NCBI GenBank assembly: GCA_023150215.1
Contig: JAKLLJ010000236.1
Span: forward strand, 1-5,383
Source: Thauera sp.
GTDB taxonomy: Bacteria > Pseudomonadota > Gammaproteobacteria > Burkholderiales > Rhodocyclaceae
DNA: 5,383 bases
Direction of reading: 5' to 3'
Positions 1 to 5,149 of this stretch are shown here, in pieces. Each line of letters opens with the position of its first letter. Position 1 is the first letter of the stretch. Under the pieces are notes generated by a model. It saw nothing but the letters and a program-made list of their open reading frames with translations, ran no database searches and was not told the origin of the DNA. A program made the translations under genes and the position numbers.

Positions 1-152
1 ATCACTTTCTTGAGATCCGCCCAGTCCTGGTCGAAGAACAGGCCACGCGGCAGGTCCTGCTTCGTGTACGCATCGCGGCACACGTTGTAATAGCCCTGCA
101 CCGTCATCGGATCGCCTTCGAGCTTGCCGACCGCGGTGCCGGCGTGCAGGTG
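1..152 (-). pseudogene. cbbL: RuBisCO large subunit (form IC) internal fragment
   Basis: The minus strand, read from 152 down to 1, gives about 50 uninterrupted residues beginning HLHAGTAVGKLEGDP and continuing through YYNVCRDAY and LPRGLFFDQDWADLKKV. This is the loop 6 region of ribulose-1,5-bisphosphate carboxylase large chain, the CO2-fixing enzyme of the Calvin cycle. The His of HAGT and the Lys of GKLEGD correspond to the active-site His327 and Lys334 of the plant enzyme. The wording (GTAVGKLEGDP, QGYYN, RGLFFDQDW) is that of red-type form IC enzymes of proteobacteria. The piece is cut at the window start, before the expected PVASGGIH stretch, and ends abruptly at about 152: upstream of HLH the next codon reads Arg, where RuBisCO has Asp or Asn. 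From there the DNA belongs to traD on the other strand. Identity is confident; whether the join exists in a real genome is doubtful. Confidence 0.88.
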
Positions 153-701
153 ACGGCCTACACGCAGACCTTGAGCGACATCGAGGCCCGCATTGGCAAC
201 CGAGCCAAGGCCGGTCAGGTGGTCGGCAACTTCAACAACCTGTTCATGCTGCGCGTGCGCGAGACCGCCACCGCCGAGCTGCTGACGCGGCAACTGCCCA
301 AGGTCGAGGTCTATGCCACGGCACTGATGAGCGGCGCCACCGACAGCTCCGACCCGCACGGCAATACCGCGTTCACGTCCAACACCCAGGACCGCATCAG
401 CACGACCAGCGTGCCATTGATCGAGCCCGCGCATGTGGTGGCGCTGCCCAAGGGGCAATGCTTCGCGCTGATCGAGGGCGGCAACCTCTGGAAAGTCCGC
501 ATGCCGCTGCCGGCACCCGATCCCGACGAAGCCATGCCGAAGGATCTGCAGGAGCTGGCCGGCTACATGCGGCAGCACTACGTCGAGGCAGGAGACTGGT
601 GGGAGAACCAGGGCATCCCCGGCCTGCAGGACAAGGCGCTGCCCGACGACCTGCTGGACGACTTCAAGCAGATGGCCGCCGCTGAAGAGGCCGAAGCATG
701 A
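135..701 (+). CDS. traD: Conjugative coupling protein TraD, C-terminal part (5' end missing)
   Basis: This is the C-terminal portion, about 189 residues, of the type IV coupling ATPase of an integrating conjugative element (SXT/TOL-type TraD). The protein sits at the inner membrane and feeds relaxase-bound DNA into the mating channel. The visible part starts with GAGVQVTAYTQTLSDIEARIG and then NRAKAGQVVGNFNNL, the last conserved strands of the VirD4/TraG-like motor domain. It continues through a segment rich in PAPDPDEAMPKDLQ and ends in an acidic tail (DDLLDDFKQMAAAEEAEA). Walker A and Walker B lie upstream and are absent. The GTG at 144 is not a real start: it is mid-domain. The frame stays open to base 1, but that stretch is antisense RuBisCO, so homology begins near 133-135. 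The stop overlaps the next start (ATGA, 698-701), showing an operon. Confidence 0.9.
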   Translation, partial: GAGVQVTAYTQTLSDIEARIGNRAKAGQVVGNFNNLFMLRVRETATAELLTRQLPKVEVYATALMSGATDSSDPHGNTAFTSNTQDRISTTSVPLIEPAHVVALPKGQCFALIEGGNLWKVRMPLPAPDPDEAMPKDLQELAGYMRQHYVEAGDWWENQGIPGLQDKALPDDLLDDFKQMAAAEEAEA

Positions 702-1447
702 GCGACCCGGCCGTCGCGGCCCAACGCCAGCAGCAACGACAGCAAGGCCTGATCGCCGGCCTGGTCACGCTGCCGTTCCGCTTCTTCGGCGTGCTCTGCG
801 GCGCGCTGCTGCTGTGCATCCTGATCGAGTGCGTCGGCATGCACTTCTTCTGGCCCGATCAGGGCTGGCGCCACGCGCAGGGCATGCTGCACTATGAGCT
901 GGATCAGCTCTCCACGCATTTCACGCGCAGCGCACTCGTGCAGGAGCCGGGGCGCACGGCGCACCGGCTGGTCGAGCAGGGCTACGACTGGCTGTTCGTG
1001 AAAAGCGGTCTGCTGGACTGGATACGCGACGCCTCGACGCAGGCCAGCGCCGGCAGCCATCGCCCGACCAAGGATTTCCGCTACTACATCGGCTTGGTCT
1101 ACGTGAACGTGGAGAGCTACCTGATCGCGGCGGCCTACACGACGCTGGTCTTTCTCGTGCGGCTGCTGGTGCTGTGCCTGACCCTGCCACTGTTCCTGAT
1201 GGCCGCCTTCGTCGGGCTGGTGGACGGCCTGGTGCGCCGGGACATCCGCCGCTTCGGCGCGGGACGCGAGTCGGGGTTCATCTATCACCGCGCCAGGGCC
1301 AGCCTGATCCCGCTGGCCGTACTGCCGTGGGTGACTTACCTGGCACTGCCGGTCAGCGTGAACCCGTTGCTGATCCTGCTGCCCAGCGCCGCATTGCTCG
1401 GCGTGGCGGTGTGCATTGCGGCGGCAACGTTCAAGAAGTACCTGTAG
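698..1447 (+). CDS. ICE membrane protein, TIGR03747 / DUF4400 family
   Basis: This is a 249-residue polytopic inner-membrane protein of integrating conjugative elements, always found just after traD in the ICEclc/PFGI-1 type of transfer operon. Its exact role is unknown; it is presumed to be part of, or accessory to, the mating apparatus. Hydrophobic segments lie at about residues 20-45, 138-178 (long enough for two helices), 203-219 and 222-243. A soluble, probably periplasmic, stretch at about 46-130 begins with HFFWPDQGW. The basic, conserved-looking loop VRRDIRRFGAGRESGFIYHR lies at about 179-198. The start ATG overlaps the traD stop, and a GAAGAGG ribosome-binding site lies at about 684-690 inside traD. 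The gene looks complete. In undisturbed relatives the RAQPRD gene would be expected soon after; here the antisense cargo intervenes. Confidence 0.88.
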   Translation: MSDPAVAAQRQQQRQQGLIAGLVTLPFRFFGVLCGALLLCILIECVGMHFFWPDQGWRHAQGMLHYELDQLSTHFTRSALVQEPGRTAHRLVEQGYDWLFVKSGLLDWIRDASTQASAGSHRPTKDFRYYIGLVYVNVESYLIAAAYTTLVFLVRLLVLCLTLPLFLMAAFVGLVDGLVRRDIRRFGAGRESGFIYHRARASLIPLAVLPWVTYLALPVSVNPLLILLPSAALLGVAVCIAAATFKKYL

Positions 1448-1538
1448 CTGCAGCCCTGCGCCAGGTCAGATAAACGATGCCATAGTTTCGGTGCTCTGCT
1501 TCGTCAAGAACGTCAGCATTGGCGCGAACAAACACGTT
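1448..1538. other. Short gap between transfer operon and cargo (3'-3')
   Basis: This short gap separates the stop of the TIGR03747 gene (plus strand) from the stop of the ATPase gene (minus strand), so two transcripts converge here. No convincing hairpin followed by a T run is seen on either strand, and no direct repeat or attachment-like sequence matching the other cargo edge was found by eye. It marks the left boundary of the cargo insertion. Confidence 0.5.
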
Positions 1539-2327
1539 TCAAGCAATCTTCTTCTGCCTGTCTCGCAGAGACGCGGCCCAGTCCTTCAAAGCCTGGATGT
1601 CCTGAAAGAGATCAGTAGGTGGTGGCGGCGCGGCATTCCTACCGCTGGACGGATCGTGTGCGTCAACAATGTCGCAGCACTTCTTGAATCCGGCGGCGAA
1701 AGCATCGCAGTCAGCCTCGTTGAGCGCACTGACCTTCTTCAGGTCCTTGGCGTTGATGTAGTCCCTGTGGCGTTGAATAACGCGGACGAAAGCGATGTCC
1801 TCCAGGCCGCGCTCCCATGTGGCGCGCAGCGAGTTGTAGAGCTTTGCCACCTCGACCGCGTACTCGTCTTCCTGGTTGTTGTCATGCAGCAGCTTTGCCG
1901 CACGCGCCGCCTTCTCCAGCTTGTCGATGCGATCTTCGACGCTCTGGGCCTTCCAGGGCAGGCCGTCGGCCACCATACCGGCTCCCGCGGCGCCACGACT
2001 GAGCGTCGTGAGCCGCACGGCCTGCCCGGTCTTCGTCGCGTGGTCATTCAGATCGTTCACGAACACCAGATCATGCGTGAAGACGATGACCTGGCGGTTC
2101 TCCGCTTCTTCCACGAGACGCTTGGCCACCTGCCCGCGCCAGCGATGGTCCAATGAGGACACCGGGTCATCGAAGACCAGAGCAGAGCGGTGCATCGCGG
2201 TGGCAAGCTCGGTCATGAAGGCGGCCAGCGCCACGCAGGTCTTTTCCCCTTCGCTCAGGATTTCGTGGACCTTGGCATCCGGCTTGGCGAAGAGGCGCAC
2301 CTGATACTGCGGTGAGCCGTTCGACAT
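1539..2327 (-). CDS. ABC/SMC-like AAA ATPase, C-terminal half (N-terminus lost)
   Basis: The 262 residues from the ATG at 2327 (MSNGSPQYQV) to the TGA at 1539 are the C-terminal half of an SMC/RecN-like AAA ATPase (AAA_13 type). Visible are the ABC signature LSEGE (residues 24-28), Walker B ALVFDDPVSSLDH (49-61) and the H-loop VFTHD (82-86). The Walker A P-loop and the coiled-coil middle, which must precede these, are missing, so this product could not bind ATP normally. After the ATPase core comes a charged helical region (129-190) and a tail with KCCDIVDAHDPSSGRNA (215-231) and a Pro-rich linker. This tail is not recognised beyond its presence in AAA ATPases of defence islands. The frame is open upstream to an ATG at 2429, but that extra part is out-of-frame GHKL sequence. 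The ATG at 2327 may be fortuitous, with no clear ribosome-binding site. Alternatives include a PrrC- or RloC-related ATPase; no nuclease motif is apparent. Confidence 0.75.
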   Translation of the reverse strand: MSNGSPQYQVRLFAKPDAKVHEILSEGEKTCVALAAFMTELATAMHRSALVFDDPVSSLDHRWRGQVAKRLVEEAENRQVIVFTHDLVFVNDLNDHATKTGQAVRLTTLSRGAAGAGMVADGLPWKAQSVEDRIDKLEKAARAAKLLHDNNQEDEYAVEVAKLYNSLRATWERGLEDIAFVRVIQRHRDYINAKDLKKVSALNEADCDAFAAGFKKCCDIVDAHDPSSGRNAAPPPPTDLFQDIQALKDWAASLRDRQKKIA

Positions 2328-4039
2328 AAGGCAGCCCATGGATGTCCGCATCGTCCAGGATGGAAAGAATCCAGTCGTCGGCAGCATCGATGCGATCCAG
2401 ATTCCATTCGGCTCCGCAGACAGTTCCATCGCGTGTGCTCACAACGGTCAGCGAGCGACATTGGGAAAACGAGGCTGTCTTCAGGCCAAGGCCGAAGCGC
2501 CCAAGATCCTTCGGCGACCGATGCTGCCTGGGGTTGCCGGTCCCATGACGCATCGCATCGAGCAGCTCGTCTTCCGTCATCCCCCTGCCGTTGTCGAGGA
2601 TGGGTGTACTGCTCAGTGCGGTTGCCCGCGAAGACGTAGTTGTCGGGAAACGTCTGGAGCCGTGCTGCTTCCCTGACCGTGAGACTTCTGCATTGGGAGG
2701 GGTCGTAGTGGATGTAGTAGTGCCCGTCCTTGGCAATGTGAGCCACCACCGTGGTGGACGGTTCGTTCCTGCACTGCACGCGGAACCGATCCTTGAACGG
2801 GATCGTTTCGGATTCCCGATCGACATGCACAGTGATGTGATCGGGAAGCAGCTTGGGAGGGAACACATCCAGCCGTGGGCAATATCCCCATAAATGAGCG
2901 AAGCTGGCCGAGAAAAGATAGCGAGCAAGATCGGATGCCATGTGCGCGCGCGCTTCATGCTGACAGACACCACCCAGGCTTCGGTCGTGAAGCCATTGCT
3001 GAAGCTCGGTCGGCTTCTTCGGCCTTCTGTAGCCTCGTGAAATGAAGGCGCCACCGGTCGTGGTGCTGGTTGCCGCAGCGGCAAAGGCACGCATTGTCCC
3101 GATCATGACGGACTCGTTTTCTGTCCTCCATCCCTTGACGTAAGAGGGGCCAGCCTGAACAGCCTTGCGCCATGCCTCCACTGAATCGCCACGCGACAGC
3201 TTGCTGCGGATTCGGGGAAGATCGTCAATGGCCTGTTTGACCGTGACAGGCCTCGCTACTGGTGCCAGCAACTGGTGTTGAGGCATGTCCAGCCCCTTTC
3301 TCACTCCGAGCAGAATCACGCGATGCCTGCTTTGCGGGATCCCATGGCGCTCAGAATGGATAAGGTAGTCGGTGGGTTCCAGCGAACTGCCGTCGCCCTT
3401 CTTGGTGAAGGATCGGATCTCATATTCGAGCCCCTCGGTCGGCATCGAAAGATCCGCAATGATCTTCTCGAACATTGGGTCGCCGGAGTGCTTCGAGGAA
3501 AGCAGACCCTTGACATTTTCCATCACGAAGATGGTGGGCTTGTGCACTTGGATGATTCTCAGGTATTCCCTGTAGAGGAAGTGCTTTTCATCCTTGTGAA
3601 AGTCCTTGTCGTTGGCGCGTCTGGAGCGCCCCGCCAGCGAATACGCCTGGCAGGGCGGGCCGCCGATCAGCACCCAGGTTTCCTGCCCCTTCAGTGCAGC
3701 GCGAATTTCCCTATCAATACTGGCTTCGTCGGACTTGCCAAGCTCTAGGCACCTCGCTTCGGCGGCAGCATGCTCGAAGGCGCTGGCCACGGCAGGGATC
3801 CTGCGGAAAGCGGCCTCATCGATCTCGCCTCGTATGTAGCTGTAGTAGTGCTTGACGTCCTTGGTGCCACGCAAACGCCTGAACACTGCCCTGAGCGTCA
3901 GCGTGCGATGTGCGACAGCATCCTTTTCAATGGAAAGGGCGATCTCGAAGAATGGCTGCCGTTTGTGGCCCTGCAGGGAAGCAAATCCTTCCCCGAGCCC
4001 TCCTGGGCCAGCAAAAAGATCAATTATGGGAACTGGCAC
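2255..4039 (-). CDS. DNA (cytosine-5) methyltransferase lacking motif X
   Basis: This gene encodes a C5-cytosine DNA methyltransferase, which would transfer a methyl group from S-adenosylmethionine to cytosine in a target site. From the GTG at 4039 (ribosome-binding site GGGGAGG about 9 bases before it), motif I DLFAGPGGLGEGF is at residues 7-19, motif IV with catalytic Cys130 is in GGPPCQAYS, motif VI is ENVKG (174-178) and motif VIII is QSRHRVILLG (236-245). The target-recognition region is roughly 260-440, and motif IX is RSLTVREAARLQTFPD (451-466). Homology ends at GNRTEQY (residue 478, base 2606), exactly where the QVGNAVPP motif X should follow. The frame then reads about 116 meaningless residues across GHKL sequence to a stop at 2255. 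Without motif X the SAM pocket and fold are incomplete, so it is probably inactive as written. The motif I-IV spacing, about 110 residues, is unusually long. It lies 61 bases after the HTH gene, same strand, probably co-transcribed. Confidence 0.9.
   Translation of the reverse strand: MPVPIIDLFAGPGGLGEGFASLQGHKRQPFFEIALSIEKDAVAHRTLTLRAVFRRLRGTKDVKHYYSYIRGEIDEAAFRRIPAVASAFEHAAAEARCLELGKSDEASIDREIRAALKGQETWVLIGGPPCQAYSLAGRSRRANDKDFHKDEKHFLYREYLRIIQVHKPTIFVMENVKGLLSSKHSGDPMFEKIIADLSMPTEGLEYEIRSFTKKGDGSSLEPTDYLIHSERHGIPQSRHRVILLGVRKGLDMPQHQLLAPVARPVTVKQAIDDLPRIRSKLSRGDSVEAWRKAVQAGPSYVKGWRTENESVMIGTMRAFAAAATSTTTGGAFISRGYRRPKKPTELQQWLHDRSLGGVCQHEARAHMASDLARYLFSASFAHLWGYCPRLDVFPPKLLPDHITVHVDRESETIPFKDRFRVQCRNEPSTTVVAHIAKDGHYYIHYDPSQCRSLTVREAARLQTFPDNYVFAGNRTEQYTHPRQRQGDDGRRAARCDASWDRQPQAASVAEGSWALRPWPEDSLVFPMSLADRCEHTRWNCLRSRMESGSHRCCRRLDSFHPGRCGHPWAALCRTAHRSIRCASSPSRMPRSTKS
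2314..2607 (-). pseudogene. MutL-like GHKL ATPase, internal fragment
   Basis: About 98 residues in one minus-strand frame are the core of a histidine-kinase/MutL-type (GHKL, Bergerat fold) ATPase. The G1 box is ILDNGRGMTEDELLDAMRHG, followed by SPKDLGRFGLGLKTASFSQC (G2 box, GLGLKTAS) and a beta-rich stretch with GAEWNLDRIDAADDW ending near LPYVERL. The N box (Glu...Asn), which binds Mg-ATP, should lie upstream but is missing, as is everything after about residue 98 of the fragment. A family member would normally be several hundred residues long. Upstream the sequence is methyltransferase in another frame; downstream it is AAA ATPase in yet another. There is no plausible start, so no functional product is expected. 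Stand-alone GHKL ATPases of this wording occur next to cytosine methyltransferases in defence clusters (for example with Z1 and PD-(D/E)XK proteins), which fits its place here. Confidence 0.75.
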
Positions 4040-4066
4040 GCCAGCAATCCTCCCCTTGGTTCTTTC

Positions 4067-4081
4067 CCGAATGTGATTCGG
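4067..4081. promoter_or_regulatory. Perfect inverted repeat between HTH and methyltransferase genes
   Basis: CCGAAT and ATTCGG flank a 3-base centre (GTG on the plus strand), giving a perfect 6-base-arm palindrome. It lies in the 61-base gap between the HTH stop and the methyltransferase ribosome-binding site. It could be an operator for the HTH protein or a small mRNA hairpin affecting methyltransferase translation. The symmetry is seen directly; the function is a guess, and such short palindromes also arise by chance. Confidence 0.3.
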
Positions 4082-4100
4082 TTGCTGATTTGGTGCACGC

Positions 4101-4301
4101 TCACTCTGCCTCCGGCTTCTTCTTGCTGATGCTTTCGGCGATCCACCGATCCAGCTCCGAGCGGCGAAAGCGCCAGGTTCCCCCAAGCTTGAACGCCGGA
4201 ATCTCGCCTTTCTGGGCAAGGCGATAGACCGTCCGTTTCCCGGCTTTGAGGTAGGCCGCGACCTCCTCAAGCGTGAGGATCTCGCTCTCGACTTCAGTCA
4301 T
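4101..4301 (-). CDS. MerR/excisionase-type helix-turn-helix protein
   Basis: This is a complete 66-residue DNA-binding protein. Residues 8-53 (ILTLEEVAAYLKAG, then KRTVYRLAQKGEIPAFKLGG, then TWRFRRSELDRWI) are the whole winged helix-turn-helix of the excisionase / HTH_17 family. The first helix pair is LEEVAAYLKAGKRTVYRLAQKG, and the wing is IPAFKLGGTWRFRRSEL. The tail is lysine-rich (SISKKKPEAE). In this family such small proteins act as transcription regulators or as excisionases; here, as first gene of a methyltransferase-containing cargo, a regulator of the island is likelier. The ATG at 4301 was chosen because the domain starts at once. The frame is open far upstream, but that part is low-complexity Arg/Gly-rich antisense of the RAQPRD gene. 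An ATG at 4445 would add 48 residues without recognisable homology. Its ribosome-binding site is weak. Confidence 0.85.
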   Translation of the reverse strand: MTEVESEILTLEEVAAYLKAGKRTVYRLAQKGEIPAFKLGGTWRFRRSELDRWIAESISKKKPEAE

Positions 4302-4315
4302 CCGGAAACCATCCG
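4299..4315. repeat. Direct repeat CATCCG at the HTH start codon
   Basis: CATCCG occurs at 4299-4304 and 4310-4315 (CGGATG on the coding strand), 11 bases apart, about one helical turn, with the first copy containing the HTH start codon. This spacing suits a binding site for a small HTH regulator acting on its own gene, but the repeats are short and function is speculative. Confidence 0.2.
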
Positions 4316-4525
4316 ATCTGGCCTTTCGTTGATTACGATTGCCAAGTTTAGCCAATTCTACCAAGCTGCGGTAGGTGCTGGCCAACTCCACAATCCCGGG
4401 AGCATTGGACGGTTGATCGCCAGCTCGCCCCGGAAATCCGGTCATGCCGTAGTTCCCATTCCCTGCGGCGCAAAGCGAGAGCGCGCCACAGCATCTGGCC
4501 ATCCGCTTCAACGGGGAATGGCACG
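4302..4525. other. Divergent intergenic region at right cargo edge
   Basis: This gap separates the divergently read HTH gene (minus) and RAQPRD gene (plus). Part of it (about 4322-4370) is clearly more AT-rich than the surrounding DNA and is the most likely place for the cargo promoter, and perhaps for one that restarts the transfer operon after the insertion. No -35/-10 pair with good spacing could be fixed on either strand. Towards the RAQPRD start the sequence returns to the backbone composition, so the insertion edge probably lies between about 4350 and 4500. No tRNA, terminator or attachment repeat is visible. Confidence 0.4.
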
Positions 4526-4891
4526 ATGGGACAGACCAACCGCCGCGCATCCGCATGGCCTTCGCTGGCCGTGCTGTTGGCCGTGTTGCTCTCGGCCATG
4601 CAACCCGCCATCGCCGACGACACCCCGGAGCGTGAGCAGCTCGCCGCGCTCGCCCGCCAACTCGACCTGATCGACCGCCTCGCCGAGCACGCCGCCCATA
4701 CCGCTCCGCAGGAACGCGCCCGCTACCACTTCGACTACGCCCGGCTGCGCGCGGACCTGAAGCGCGTTCGCGCCGGCCTGCAGGACTACCTCGTGCCCCA
4801 GCGTGCCCAGCCGCGCGATCCCGTCCCGCTGGTCGGCGATTACGTCCGCCGTGACCGCGCCGACGACGAGGACGAGGAGCCATCGCCATGA
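4526..4891 (+). CDS. RAQPRD-family ICE periplasmic protein
   Basis: This is a complete 121-residue protein of the plasmid/ICE RAQPRD family (TIGR01690), named after the motif seen here at residues 93-98 (QRAQPRDPVPLVGDY). The N-terminus has basic residues (NRR) followed by a hydrophobic stretch ending in AIA (28-30), a good Sec signal peptide with cleavage before DDTPE. The mature part is mostly helical and charged (EREQLAALARQLDLIDRL; YHFDYARLRADLKRVRAGLQ), with an acidic C-terminus (DDEDEEPSP). It is presumably exported and acts in the cell envelope as part of the mating apparatus; its biochemical role is unknown. A GGGGAA sequence at about 4513-4518 can serve as ribosome-binding site. Its stop overlaps the next start (ATGA). 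Confidence 0.92.
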   Translation: MGQTNRRASAWPSLAVLLAVLLSAMQPAIADDTPEREQLAALARQLDLIDRLAEHAAHTAPQERARYHFDYARLRADLKRVRAGLQDYLVPQRAQPRDPVPLVGDYVRRDRADDEDEEPSP

Positions 4892-5127
4892 CGCCCTCTG
4901 CCGATCAGGTCGCCGCCTTCCAGGCCAACGGCGGCTTTGCGCCTTCGGCCGTCTCTGCCGTGGTGCTGGGCTTCGTGTTCGCCGTGTTGCTGCTGTGGGG
5001 CGTGTGGGCCATGCGCACCGCCTACGTCGGCTGGGCCGAGCACCGCATCACCGAACGTCAGTTCCTCGCCGTCGTCGTGCGCTTCGTGGCGATGTACCTG
5101 GTGCTGACCTTCTTCCTCCTCTCCTGA
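4888..5127 (+). CDS. Small ICE membrane protein, TIGR03758 / DUF3262 family
   Basis: This is a 79-residue integral membrane protein with two predicted helices, about 19-43 (VSAVVLGFVFAVLLLWGVWA) and 58-78, joined by a short polar loop (GWAEHRITERQF). Proteins of this size and wording sit between the RAQPRD gene and the TIGR03745 gene in transfer operons of ICEclc/PFGI-1-type elements and are taken to be inner-membrane components of the conjugation machine; the precise role is not known. The start overlaps the RAQPRD stop, and GAGGACGAGGAG just upstream provides ribosome binding. The gene is complete, and its place and length match the family. Confidence 0.88.
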   Translation: MTPSADQVAAFQANGGFAPSAVSAVVLGFVFAVLLLWGVWAMRTAYVGWAEHRITERQFLAVVVRFVAMYLVLTFFLLS

Positions 5128-5149
5128 CCGTCACGAAAGGCCATACGCC

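Noticed and set aside
1..143. Plus-strand open frame continuous with traD back to base 1
   Set aside because: Its translation (VIALHRHRIAFELADRG and so on) does not look like TraD, whereas the opposite strand is clear RuBisCO; the frame is open by chance.
1448..1538. Possible transcription terminator between converging genes
   Set aside because: No stem with adequate arms followed by a T run is visible on either strand.
1416..2156. Plus-strand open frame of 246 residues over the ATPase
   Set aside because: It is antisense to the ATPase with its signature and Walker B motifs, has no recognisable domain and starts inside the TIGR03747 gene.
2430..2705. SQCRSLTV peptide appears in both the methyltransferase and the GHKL fragment, suggesting a repeat that could have caused the fusion
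   Set aside because: The codons differ almost throughout (only a TCCCAATG core is shared), both peptides fit their own families, and neither lies at the observed join.
4040..4270. Methyltransferase start further upstream in the same frame
   Set aside because: The upstream residues overlap the HTH gene in another frame and are Arg/Ser-rich; the GTG at 4039 has a strong ribosome-binding site and sits directly before motif I.
4302..4889. Long minus-strand open frame extending the HTH gene to 262 residues
   Set aside because: The extension is Arg/Gly-rich low-complexity sequence antisense to the well-supported RAQPRD gene; the HTH domain begins right after the ATG at 4301.
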